The notes under the pieces were generated by a model. The model did not search any database. It was not told the origin of the DNA and saw nothing but the letters and a program-made list of their open reading frames with translations. 64,000 nucleotides of DNA, from positions 1-64,000 of the forward strand of contig JANQPT010000034.1 in the NCBI GenBank assembly GCA_028285345.1, given 5' to 3'. This DNA is from Planctomycetales bacterium (lineage in GTDB: Bacteria > Planctomycetota > Planctomycetia > Planctomycetales > Planctomycetaceae). The translations under genes and the position numbers were made by a program. Every line of letters starts with the position of its first letter. Position 1 is the stretch's first letter. Shown here one piece after another: positions 17,970 to 27,400 of this stretch.

Positions 17970-18337
17970 CGTTGTCCTTTGCTGCTATGACCCGTGAAGT
18001 GAGTTTGGTCACCAACCTGTGACGGTGACCCCTAAAATACCATTGGCGAGCGTTGCCCAACGATCCAAGTCCCATTGCCGGGACTCTCAGACCGAATTGG
18101 CGGATCTCCGTACGGCTGCATCCGCTACGAATTCCCACCTCATGCAGGAATCGGTCGCACGACCGGGAAATCATCACAGTTTCCTGTTAACGAACCGGCA
18201 GTGCCGCAGCTATTTTGATCTCTAAACCTCGATCCGTCAAGGACTTGATCGCAACTACGACCGGGGAGAGAGGGAATTGCCGGTTCGCGAAGAAACGTGC
18301 ATGATCGATGGTGACGGTTGGTTTGAGATGGCAAGGC
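17970..18337 (-). promoter_or_regulatory. infC leader region with hairpin and long-range pairing
   Basis: This 368-bp stretch between fliM and infC has no supported gene. On the minus strand, 38 bases upstream of the ATT start, GGTCACC and GGTGACC (18030-18024 with 18013-18007) form a perfect seven-pair stem with a ten-base loop. Further upstream, CGAACCGGCA (18192-18201) and TGCCGGTTCG (18278-18287) are perfect inverse complements 76 bases apart. L20- or IF-3-mediated control of this leader is plausible by analogy with other bacteria but is inference. Confidence 0.5.
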
Positions 18338-19429
18338 TTATTCGGCCGGAGTCGCTGCCGCGGCTGGCGAGTCGACGGGTTGGGACTCCTCCCCGGTCGA
18401 GTCTCCCATTGCTTTCAATTGCGCGAGTTGGTCCTCGACAACGTCCTCCGGCGCGCGAATGGATCCGCCGATTCGAATGGCTGTGTGGCCCTTGTAGGAT
18501 CCGGGAAACGCGAAGTACTTAGGAACGCCCTCGATGAAAACTTGCAGCGGTGACGTTTGCTCGGTTTCCGTGGGGATCACGTCGCCGACCGCCATGTTTA
18601 AGAGGTCCTGACTCGTCAAGTTTGTTTCCGCCAGTCTCACGACCAATTCCACCTTGGCACCGGAAACACCGGCCTCCAGGTTGAGCGACTGACGCACATC
18701 AGTCTGTTTTTGCGTGTAGGTCGACCAGGCGTTGGAAGAAAACTTGCCCGCCAACGGCTCGATGGTATTAAAGGGAATACAGAGGTTCATGATTCCCCGC
18801 ATTTCACCCATCGTGATCTCGAAACTGATCAAGACGATCACTTCGTTGGGTGGAACGATTTGCACCAGTTGAGGGTTGCTCTCGACCTGGCTGACCTTGG
18901 GATTCAATTCACAGATTCTGGCCCATGCGTTTTTCAAGGCGTCGATCGCCAAACTGGTGATCCGTTTGGCCAAGCGAACTTCGATTTCCGTCAGCGGCCG
19001 GTTGGGGAGTTTCTGCGTCGACTCCCGTCCCCCGCCCAGCAGCCGATCGATGATCGGAAACACGATGGAGGGATTCAAATCGAGGATAATATGGCCTTCC
19101 AGCGGGTCGGCGGTGAGCAGATTAAAACAGGAAGGATTTTCCAAACTGTAGACGAATTCGCTGTAGGTCAACTGATCGACGCTGATCAGTTTGACTTCAA
19201 TGATCGTCCGCAACATGCCGCTGAGCGCTGCGCCAAACTCCCGGCCAAAGCCTTCGTGCAGCGCCTGGAATCCGCGCATCTGCTCTTTGCTGACGCGCTC
19301 CGGGCGTTTGAAATCGTAGATGCTAATCTGCGTATTGGGATCATCAGCACGCTTTTCGCGGACCTGAATCCCCGGATCGAGCGCAGAAAGCAACGATTCC
19401 ACTTCAGATTGGCTCAGTACGTCTGCCAT
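18338..19429 (-). CDS. fliM: flagellar motor switch protein FliM
   Basis: A 363-residue protein matching FliM throughout. The N-terminal '[18 protein letters not shown]' is the CheY-P-binding segment. The middle CheC-like domain contains '[16 protein letters not shown]' and '[11 protein letters not shown]', and the C-terminal SpoA/FliN-like domain has '[18 protein letters not shown]' and '[19 protein letters not shown]'. The C-terminus ends in a short acidic-proline tail. FliM couples chemotaxis signalling to rotor direction in the C-ring. No other flagellar gene is in the window; it sits between proA and infC on the same strand, 42 bp after proA. Confidence 0.96.
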   Translation of the reverse strand: MADVLSQSEVESLLSALDPGIQVREKRADDPNTQISIYDFKRPERVSKEQMRGFQALHEGFGREFGAALSGMLRTIIEVKLISVDQLTYSEFVYSLENPSCFNLLTADPLEGHIILDLNPSIVFPIIDRLLGGGRESTQKLPNRPLTEIEVRLAKRITSLAIDALKNAWARICELNPKVSQVESNPQLVQIVPPNEVIVLISFEITMGEMRGIMNLCIPFNTIEPLAGKFSSNAWSTYTQKQTDVRQSLNLEAGVSGAKVELVVRLAETNLTSQDLLNMAVGDVIPTETEQTSPLQVFIEGVPKYFAFPGSYKGHTAIRIGGSIRAPEDVVEDQLAQLKAMGDSTGEESQPVDSPAAAATPAE

Positions 19430-19471
19430 CCTTGGCCTCCGCTGAAAACCGTTCTCCGGCCGGGAACGAAC

Positions 19472-20755
19472 TTATTCCCGAATCTGCCCGTCGCCGTTGA
19501 CGACGTACTTGTAACTGGTCAACTCTTGCAACCCGCACGGTCCGCGGGCGTGAAACTTGTCGGTGCTGATTCCAATCTCCGCACCCAGCCCAAATTCGCC
19601 GCCGTCGTTGTACCGCGTGCTGGCGTTCACAATCACGGCGGACGAGTCGACGCCCGCACAAAACCGCCGCGCCGCGTTTCGATCGTTGGTCACAATCGCG
19701 TCGGTGTGCCGTGAGCCATATCGCTCGATGTGTTCCACCGCCGACTGCAAATCATCGACGACTTTGATCGCAATGATCAGATCCAAAAACTCCGTTGCGT
19801 AGTCTTCATCCGTGGCACTCTGCGAACCGGGCATCAATTCGGCCGAGCGAGTGCAGCACCGCATTTGTACTCCCCGCTCCGCAAATGCAGTTGCCAATCG
19901 GGGCAGGAACGACTCCGCGATGTCGCGGTGCACGAGCAGGCTTTCTGCCGCGTTACAGACACCGGGCCGTTGGCATTTGCTGTTGACGGCGATTTGCAAC
20001 GCCATCTCCAAGTCGGCGGCGGCGTCAACATAGACGTGGCAATTGCCGTCATAGTGTTTGATCACCGGCATCGTCGCTTCTGCCGCGACGCGTTGAATCA
20101 GGGTCTTGCCGCCGCGGGGAATTGTGACGCTGATTTGTTCGTGCAGTTTGAGAAAATGGCCAACTGCGGCGCGATCCGTCGTAGAGACTAACTGCACTGC
20201 GTCGGGGGGCAAACCGGTGTCGGTTAATCCCTCTTGCAGCACGGCGTGAAAGGCCTGATTACTGTGAAACGCCTCCTTGCCGCCGCGAAGGATCACTGCG
20301 TTTCCGCTCTTCACGCAAAGCGCCGCCGCGTCGACCGTCACATTCGGACGCGATTCGTAAATGAAGAACACTACACCCAGCGGCACGCGGACCTTGAGCA
20401 CTTCCAATCCGCTGGGGCGGATGTTGTTGCCGATTACCTCGCCGACGGGATTGGGAAGCATGATGATTTCTTCGACGGCCGACGCAATCCCCTCCAGCCG
20501 GTCTTCGTCGAGTCTCAAACGGTCCACGGCGGCGGATGTCAAACCGAATTCGGGAGCGCGGGCGATGTCCTGTTCGTTCGCGGCGAGGATTTCTCCGGCA
20601 CGGCAACGGATCAATTCCGCCGACCGCGCAAGCCACTCATCCTTCTGCCCGCCTGTGGCCAGTGCAAGGATTCTCGACGCCCGCTGTGCCTGGTCCGCGG
20701 TCGCTGCCGTGTACGCGGCCAAATCCAAATTCGATGTCTCTGTTGTCGCGCTCAC
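19472..20755 (-). CDS. proA: glutamate-5-semialdehyde dehydrogenase (gamma-glutamyl phosphate reductase)
   Basis: A 427-residue NADPH-dependent enzyme of the aldehyde dehydrogenase superfamily. It reduces gamma-glutamyl phosphate to glutamate semialdehyde in proline synthesis. Diagnostic segments are '[19 protein letters not shown]', '[16 protein letters not shown]', '[11 protein letters not shown]' and the catalytic cysteine near residue 267 in '[15 protein letters not shown]'. The C-terminal '[18 protein letters not shown]' closes the oligomerisation flap. The start is GTG at 20755. proB is not adjacent. It precedes fliM by 42 bp, so the two may be co-transcribed. Confidence 0.97.
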   Translation of the reverse strand: MSATTETSNLDLAAYTAATADQAQRASRILALATGGQKDEWLARSAELIRCRAGEILAANEQDIARAPEFGLTSAAVDRLRLDEDRLEGIASAVEEIIMLPNPVGEVIGNNIRPSGLEVLKVRVPLGVVFFIYESRPNVTVDAAALCVKSGNAVILRGGKEAFHSNQAFHAVLQEGLTDTGLPPDAVQLVSTTDRAAVGHFLKLHEQISVTIPRGGKTLIQRVAAEATMPVIKHYDGNCHVYVDAAADLEMALQIAVNSKCQRPGVCNAAESLLVHRDIAESFLPRLATAFAERGVQMRCCTRSAELMPGSQSATDEDYATEFLDLIIAIKVVDDLQSAVEHIERYGSRHTDAIVTNDRNAARRFCAGVDSSAVIVNASTRYNDGGEFGLGAEIGISTDKFHARGPCGLQELTSYKYVVNGDGQIRE

Positions 20756-21047
20756 CGCAATTATTCGTGCAAAATCGAGAGTGTCGGATTAATGGACAAT
20801 GCTGTTTTGAGATGCGTAGGCCGAGAAAACGTCCCGCGCAGAAGGTCGAACCAGGACCTTCCATGAATGAGTATCGAGTAACTCCCACTTTCTGTCAACG
20901 TGGTATTTTTGAGAAGCGGAGCCGTTCAACGCCTCTGAGGAGGGTGCCAAGAGGCTCGGCTTCCTGAGCGACCACAGTTCTGATATACCGCCGCCCGATG
21001 TTCGTCACGTTCGGGAAGGATTCCGCCCGTCGGTAGGGGGTACCAGT

Positions 21048-21695
21048 TTGAACTCGCTGACTTCGTCCGCCGCACCACCTGAAACCGTCGACGTGATCCG
21101 CGCTGATCATTTGAAGAATCTGCGTGAAGTCGCCGGAAACTTCTCGCCATGGATTCTGCTGCTTCCAGCGGCGCTGTGCGCGTGGATTGGAACAAATTCG
21201 ACAAGTCCGTGGTGGGAATACACTTTAAAACCGTACCAGGAATTCTATGGGCCGCTGGTGCTGGCCGTTGCGTCTACGGCGGCGATCGGGTTGTGGCTTT
21301 CTCTGCGGGGCTTTTACTATCGTTGGTTGACGCTCCTGTCGCTGAGCCTGCTCTGTCGAGAGATCCACTTCCAGGGAACGAGTACCGGGATCTACTTCGT
21401 CATACCTTTGCTGTTTTGGTACGCCTCGCTCCACTTCCGCGAATTGCAGCCGTACGCCGGCAGCCGGCTGCTGGTTTCATTGCTCGCCGGCGCATTCGTC
21501 ACGTACTTCTTCACGATTACGGTCGATCGCGCCGTTTGGAAGTTTCTGCCGCATCACGACCATTGGAGGAACAACATTGAGGAAACCTTGGAGACGTTGG
21601 GGCACGCAATGATTCTCGCGACGATCCTGCTTTCGCCGATTTACCGCCACAGCGCTCAGAATTTGGCAGACGAGGGCAGAGAGGACGGTTGCTGA
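21048..21695 (+). CDS. multi-pass membrane protein, function unknown
   Basis: A 215-residue protein with about six hydrophobic segments, starting at 'PWILLLPAALCAWIG' (near residue 32) and ending at 'HAMILATILLSPIY' near residue 200. The start is TTG at 21048, with GGGGG seven bases upstream; no ATG lies in a better place. Charged loops contain several His/Arg residues ('CREIHFQG', 'FLPHHDHWRNN'). I recognise no family or catalytic motif. It is divergent from proA across 292 bp and is followed by 447 bp of non-coding DNA, so it is probably monocistronic. Confidence 0.72.
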   Translation: MNSLTSSAAPPETVDVIRADHLKNLREVAGNFSPWILLLPAALCAWIGTNSTSPWWEYTLKPYQEFYGPLVLAVASTAAIGLWLSLRGFYYRWLTLLSLSLLCREIHFQGTSTGIYFVIPLLFWYASLHFRELQPYAGSRLLVSLLAGAFVTYFFTITVDRAVWKFLPHHDHWRNNIEETLETLGHAMILATILLSPIYRHSAQNLADEGREDGC

Positions 21696-22142
21696 AGCGG
21701 CGTCCACAAGTTGGACGATCTTGCCCGATACGTCGGCCAATCCGGCTCTGCGCGTGGCACAGGGACAACGGTAAAGACCCTTGCCGCTCATTCCGCCCAA
21801 TTTGCCTGATTTCTTGAATCAAGGTAGCAATCACCGGGGATCTGCGAAATTACCCCCAGATTTCGCGAGCATCTGCACATCCCCTGATCTTCGCGGCATG
21901 CGAAAAACCGTTGATGATTCTCCGGTCACCCCAGGATCTCAGGGGCGCGCAACTGGTCGCAACCCCTGTTGCAGCTGAAGGTTTCGGTCCGAGTTCAGAA
22001 GATTTTATTGACCGATGCGATTCGGCCGGTTAGACTTACAGTGATTCTATATCACGACTTACGTTATCTCATTTGTCGTGAATTGTTCTTTTACTTTATG
22101 TTTTTCGTTTCATTTCCATCTGTGTAAAGGAAGTCGCCGCTT
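21696..22142. other. intergenic region upstream of the FHA gene
   Basis: This 447-bp stretch has no supported gene. It holds a small hairpin (GCGAAAT 21844-21850 with ATTTCGC 21860-21866), an A/T-rich tract just before the FHA start, and a candidate promoter listed separately. Confidence 0.6.
22008..22036 (+). promoter_or_regulatory. candidate promoter of the FHA gene
   Basis: TTGACC (22008-22013) and TAGACT (22031-22036) are spaced by exactly 17 bases. They lie about 107 bases before the FHA start codon, matching four or five of six sigma-70 consensus bases each. Confidence 0.45.
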
Positions 22143-22640
22143 ATGTTACTAGGAGAGCTCGTTCCAATCGGAGGCGGTGATCCGATCCCGCTTCTGAAGG
22201 ACAAGCTGTTGGTCGGACGCCGCCCGGAATGCGACATCGTCCTCGGCTTTAAGAACGTCTCTTCGCACCATAGCGAGTTGGAGTTGATTGACGGCCATTG
22301 GCTCGTCTCCGACCTCGACAGCCGCAACGGTACGAAGATCAATGGTGTCCGGGTCAGCCGAAAGTGGGCGTTTCCCAACGACCAAATCGCTTTCGCCAAA
22401 CACAAATTTGAGCTTGTCTACACCGCCGAAGGTGACGCGCCTCCGGCCATCGAAGGGGCGGAGACCGCCGACGTTTTTTCTCAAAGCTTGTTGGAAAAAG
22501 CGGGCCTCATGCGCCGCAAGCCGCAACGCCCGCCACGTCGGCCGTCAGACCAGCCCGCCCAGGAAGTGGCGATGGCCGCGAATTCCGACAGCGACGACTC
22601 GATCGCCTTGGAGTGGCTGTCCGATGTCGACGAGGATTAG
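22143..22640 (+). CDS. FHA domain protein
   Basis: A 165-residue cytoplasmic protein. Residues 5-100 form a forkhead-associated domain that binds phosphothreonine peptides. The core signature is present as 'LVGRRPECDIVLG', then 'VSSHHSELELIDGHWLVSDLDSRNGTKING'-type residues (Gly-Arg, Ser-x-x-His and Asn-Gly-Thr all visible). The remaining 65 residues are Arg/Pro-rich and acidic and probably disordered. It is followed by a strong terminator, so it is a single-gene unit. Planctomycetes have many Ser/Thr kinases, one of which lies at 42.2-43.5 kb, and FHA proteins read their output; the specific partner is not shown. Confidence 0.92.
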   Translation: MLLGELVPIGGGDPIPLLKDKLLVGRRPECDIVLGFKNVSSHHSELELIDGHWLVSDLDSRNGTKINGVRVSRKWAFPNDQIAFAKHKFELVYTAEGDAPPAIEGAETADVFSQSLLEKAGLMRRKPQRPPRRPSDQPAQEVAMAANSDSDDSIALEWLSDVDED

Positions 22641-22694
22641 GCGGGGCGGTTGTCCAATCGCGGGAAAGTCCCGCAACGGTATCACGTAGATTCG

Positions 22695-22729
22695 ACGCAG
22701 GCTGATCTGAGCATTGGCCTGCGTTTTTT
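22695..22729 (+). terminator. Rho-independent terminator after the FHA gene
   Basis: A perfect eight-pair stem (ACGCAGGC 22695-22702 with GCCTGCGT 22717-22724) is followed directly by six T residues. It lies 55 bp after the FHA stop. It also argues against any longer start of the downstream RsgA gene. Confidence 0.9.
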
Positions 22730-22818
22730 CGTTTCATGATCGCCATCGAGCCGCACTGCTTTTTGGCATCTGGAAACAAAGCCGATTGAAATTCGAATCA
22801 AGACCGGAGTCCGTTGCA

Positions 22819-23934
22819 GTGGGAAAACGGAAACAAAAAGTGCGCGTCGCGTTTCGCAAGAACCGGCGCAAGAAGTTGCGGCGGCAGGCGGACTACGCCA
22901 ACGAGGACGCCGACGCCGCCGCATTGCCGCACCGTGAGCGCGTCTCCGGCAAAGGGGACCTGACGCGGCGGCGGACGGTCATCGGCGTGGAAGGTGACGA
23001 AAACTCGGGACTGATCATCGACGTCGATATGGAGGCCTGCCGGCCCGGACGGGTGCTGAGCGTACACCGCAACGGGTTTATCGTGCAGGACGACGAGGGA
23101 GGACGGTTCGATTGCGTGGTACGCAACGTTGTCCGCACCATCGCCAGTGACCAGCGTACGGCGGTTGTGGCGGGCGACTGCGTGCTGTTTCAACCGACCA
23201 TCAATGATCAAGGCGTGATTGAGCGGGTCGAACCACGCACCGGGACGCTGTCGCGGGAAACGCGCGGACAAGAGCAGGTATTGGTCGCCAACGTGGACCA
23301 AGTGCTGATCGTCGCGTCCGCGGCCGACCCTCCGCTGAAGCCCAATCTACTAGATCGCTACTTGGCCAGCGCCGCGTTAGGGGAAATCGATCCCGTCATC
23401 TGCATCAATAAGTGCGACTTGGCCGATTGCACTCAGCTGCAACCGATCGCGGGGATTTACAGCCAGTTGGGATACGACGTCGTCCTGACCTCGGCTGTGT
23501 CCGGGTACGGACTAGCGAGGCTTCGTGATCTGCTGGCGGACCGCGAGACGGCATTGACCGGTCAGAGCGGCGTGGGCAAATCGTCGTTGCTCAATGCCGT
23601 GCAGCCCGGACTGCAACTGCGCACCGGGGAAGTGAGTGGCGATAGCCGCAAAGGGCAGCATACGACCACGTCGGCGCAGTTGCTGGAACTGAATTTTGGG
23701 GGCTGGGTCGTCGACACGCCGGGCATCAGGCAGTTCGGGCTTTGGGATACGATTCCCGAAGAGGTCGAGGGGTATTTCGTGGAGTTTCATCCGTACGTGC
23801 GCGACTGCCGTTTTCCCGATTGCACACACACACACGAAACCGAGTGCGGAATCAAACAGGCCGTCGACGACAGTTTGATCGCGCGGTGCCGCTTTGACAG
23901 CTATCAGCGAATCGTTGAGGGTTCGCCGGTCTGA
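22819..23934 (+). CDS. rsgA: ribosome small subunit-dependent GTPase A
   Basis: A 371-residue circularly permuted GTPase that assists late 30S maturation. The order of motifs confirms the permutation: G4 'NKCD' at 197-200, then G1 'GQSGVGKSSL' at 248-257, then G3 'DTPG' at 299-302. It has an OB-fold before the GTPase core and a C-terminal zinc-binding 'CRFPDCTHTHETEC'. The first ~30 residues are strongly basic ('GKRKQKVRVAFRKNRRKKLRR'-like), an extension seen in planctomycete homologues. The open frame begins at 22714, but that would put the start within the upstream terminator. GTG 22819, with GGAG nine bases before it, is therefore preferred. Confidence 0.95.
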   Translation: MGKRKQKVRVAFRKNRRKKLRRQADYANEDADAAALPHRERVSGKGDLTRRRTVIGVEGDENSGLIIDVDMEACRPGRVLSVHRNGFIVQDDEGGRFDCVVRNVVRTIASDQRTAVVAGDCVLFQPTINDQGVIERVEPRTGTLSRETRGQEQVLVANVDQVLIVASAADPPLKPNLLDRYLASAALGEIDPVICINKCDLADCTQLQPIAGIYSQLGYDVVLTSAVSGYGLARLRDLLADRETALTGQSGVGKSSLLNAVQPGLQLRTGEVSGDSRKGQHTTTSAQLLELNFGGWVVDTPGIRQFGLWDTIPEEVEGYFVEFHPYVRDCRFPDCTHTHETECGIKQAVDDSLIARCRFDSYQRIVEGSPV

Positions 23935-24050
23935 AAGAGGTTCGTCGCGCAGTTCACCGTGCAACGGCGAGACGGTTGCGCAAACGACGGGCCAATCCTA
24001 ATGCCCGATTTGCGACGCTAACACGATTGGGTGATAGCGTTCGTTGTTGA

Positions 24051-24082
24051 ACGTCGCTCACGACCGCAAGCGGTCGGCTTGG
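24051..24082 (-). repeat. 32-bp palindromic intergenic element, copy 1
   Basis: Read on the minus strand it begins CCAAGCCGACCGCTTGCGGT and matches the plus-strand copy at 30353-30384 at 31 of 32 positions. The core GACCGC-TT-GCGGTC is a perfect inverted repeat. Confidence 0.75.
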
Positions 24083-24281
24083 GGCTTGACCGAAACCGCG
24101 TAACATCGACGATCCGTCGCAATCGCGCTGCCGCAACCGTCAACCGGGGTATGACTCGGTTTAGCCGCTGAAATCGGCCCGGCGAGGCATCCTTTTACCG
24201 GGCTAGACCGCTGATTATACTTGAAGAATCGATTGTGGGCGGCTCAATGGGCTTTATCGGAAAGCGGCGAATCAACGATGG

Positions 24282-24348
<67 letters not shown>

Positions 24349-24448
24349 CCACCCTGTAACAGTCTTTCCCACAAAGCCTAGAGCTGCCGTCTGTACCAAG
24401 CTTTTAGCGGTGTCTCGCCGAGTCTGACTATCAAGGAACACATACACC

Positions 24449-27400
24449 ATGAAGCGGATTGTTCGTCTGTTGTGTCTGAGCACGATTGTGGGGGTGATTT
24501 CGGGATTAAGCACGGCATCAAACGCTGCAGAGCAAGGTGCCTTGCAGTGGATCTGGTCTGCCGGTGATCGGACGGCGGCAAAGACCGCTTATTTCCGCAA
24601 GGACGTCAAGCTTAACCGGCCATTGAAGGTGACGATCGATATCACGGCCGACAACAGCTATGAACTGTACGTCAACGGCGACCGTGTCGGCAGCGGCGAC
24701 AACTGGAAATATGTGAAGCAATTTGATGTCACAAAACGGATACAGCGCGGCAAGAATGTGATCGCCGTCAAAGCGGCCAATGCCGAAGAAGGACCGGCCG
24801 GCTTATTGGTGCGGATGCTCGTTGAACAAAACGGCGGCACGACGCGGGCGTTTGGATCGAACGAAACCTGGAAAGCGACCGACCAGCCGCAGAGCGACAC
24901 ATCTTGGACGGCGCTGAACTTCGACGATTCCGCTTGGAAGCCGGTACAGGTCTTGGGCGCCTATCCTGACGCGGCACCTTGGAAGACGGTGAATTGGGCC
25001 TCCAAGATTAAAGACCGTTTTCAGGTCGCCGATGGTTTTAAGGTCGTCCGCGTCGCAGGTCCCGACGTCTGCGGCACTGTGGTGAATATGACTTTCGACG
25101 AAAAAGGCCGCATCATCGCCAGCAAGGAACGAGGACCGCTGCAATTGATGGTCGACACCGATGGAGACGGTGAGGCGGACAAAGCGGAGTTGCTTAACGA
25201 TGACGTTACCAACTGCCAGGGAATTTTCGCCTTCGACGGCACGCTGCTGGCCGCGGGAAAAGGCCCCGACGGTACCGGCTTGTACCGACTGACCGACACC
25301 GACGGCGACGGCAAATATGAGACGACTGAGGCGGTGCAAGTGTACGATGCGGGGATCGGCGATCACGGCCCGCACGCGATCTTTTTGGGTCCGGATGGGT
25401 TTCTCTACAACGTGCTGGGCAACCACGTGAACATCAAGGGGGACGTCAATCCCGAAAGCCCCCATCGAAACTATTACGAAGGGGACCTGTTGCCGAAGTA
25501 CGAAGACGCGCGGGGACACGCGCGGGGCAAAAAGGCGCCGGCGGGCATCGTTTACCGTTTCAATCAGGATGGAACCGACTGGCATTTGATCGCCGGCGGA
25601 TTCCGCAATCAGTTCGACATGGCGTTTAACGCCGACGGCGAGTTGTTCACGTTCGACAGCGACATGGAATGGGACGTGGGATTGCCCTGGTACCGTCCGG
25701 TGCGGATCAATCACGTCGTTCCCGGCGGCGAATACGGTTGGCGAAGCGGGGCGTCGAAGTGGCCGGCGTACTACTTCGACAGTTTGCCGTCGACCGTCGA
25801 TGTCGGCCGCGGCTCGCCGACGGGTGTTTGTTTCTACCATCATCACACGTTCCCCAAGAAATACCACGACGCGTTTTTCGTGGCCGACTGGTCGCAGGGC
25901 AAGATTCTCGCCGTCCATCACACGCCGGACGGAGCGACCTATAAGGGCGAGATCGAAGAATTCGCAACCGGCAACCCGCTGAATGTTTCCGACGTCGTCG
26001 TGGGACCCAATGGCGACCTCTATTTCTGCATGGGCGGCCGCGGGACCGAGGGGGGCATTTACCGCATCACGCCTGAGAATCCGGCAGAGCCGCCGAAACC
26101 TGTCTCCAATTCACGGGTCGAGCAAGCTCTGGCTTTGCCGCAACCGGCCGCTGCCTGGACGCGGGCGAAAATCAAGCGGCTCCGCGCCGAAACCGGTTCC
26201 AATTGGCGGACCGACCTTCACAAAATCGCCGCTGATTCACGCCGCAGCGTTGCGGAACGACGGCGGGCGGTCGATATCCTGCAACAATTCGGCGACGGGC
26301 CGTCCGATCAACTCTTGGCCGAGTTGGCCAAAGACCGCTCTCCGCAACTCCGCGCCTTGGCGGTCCGCTTGTTGGCAGTTCACGATAGCGACAAAAATGC
26401 CGAGTTGATCGTCGCGGCGTTGTCCGATCCCGACGTCTTCGTCCGCCGCCGTGCGTGCGAAGCCTTGATCCGTGCTCAGCGGCCCGCTCCTGTCGATATT
26501 GTGTTGTCGATGTTGTCGGAGGAAGACCGCTTTGCCAGGTACGCCGCTCGCGAGCTTTTGGAACGGATCCCGCAGGAAGATTGGGCGCAGGCAGTGCTCA
26601 ACACCGATGACGCTCGGCAAGCCGCCGCCGGTTTATTGGCCTTGGTCACCAGCTCGCCGTCGCCGGAACAAAACGAGGCCGTTTTGAATCGTGCCGTCGG
26701 GCTGCTGCGCAAAGAGTTGCCGGCGGCCGATGCGCTGGACGTCCTGCGAGTTGCGCAACTCGCCTTGTTAAATGGGGACATCAAAGACACTGCCAAAATC
26801 AATCTCGCGCATGCGATCGAGCAATTGTTCCCATCGACGGATACGTCGCTCAATCGTGAATTGGCCCGCACGATGGCATTCCTGCAGGATTCCCGTGCCG
26901 TTGCCAAGCTTGTCTCGCATTTGGAGAACTCCTCAGACGTCACGGACCAATTGCATGCGGCTTATTGTCTGCGGTTCATTCCCGCCGGCTGGTCGTGGAA
27001 GCAGCAAGCGGCACTCTTTGAAGCGTATAACAGGTTGGCGGGTATGGAAGGGGGCGCGAGTTTTCGCGGCTATATTGAGAATCTGACCCGCGACTATCTG
27101 AGCACACAAAGTGATCAAACGCGCCAGCAGTTGCTGGCACATGCCGACCAGTATCCGATGCCGGCCAGAATCATGCTCTCTCAACTCAGTGACGAGCAAG
27201 CCAAATCGCTCAGCGCAGATTTGATCGCTTTGGACAAACGGCTACCGCAAACGAAGGTCGACCCTGCCGCGCGGACCCAATTGGCCGATACATTGATCGA
27301 AGTCCTTGGACGCTGTGACGACAACAGCGTGCGGGAATACTTGCGGAAACTGTACGAAGAAAACCCCGACCGTCGCGAAGGGATCGCACGTGCATTGGCA

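Noticed and set aside
18710-19714. A 334-residue plus-strand open frame
   Set aside because: Antisense to fliM and the end of proA, both certain genes.
22714-22818. Longer N-terminus for RsgA
   Set aside because: It would begin inside the T-tract of a strong terminator, and the added residues do not resemble the family.
24803-25921. A 372-residue minus-strand open frame
   Set aside because: Antisense to the haem dehydrogenase, whose propeller and cofactor motifs are clear on the plus strand.
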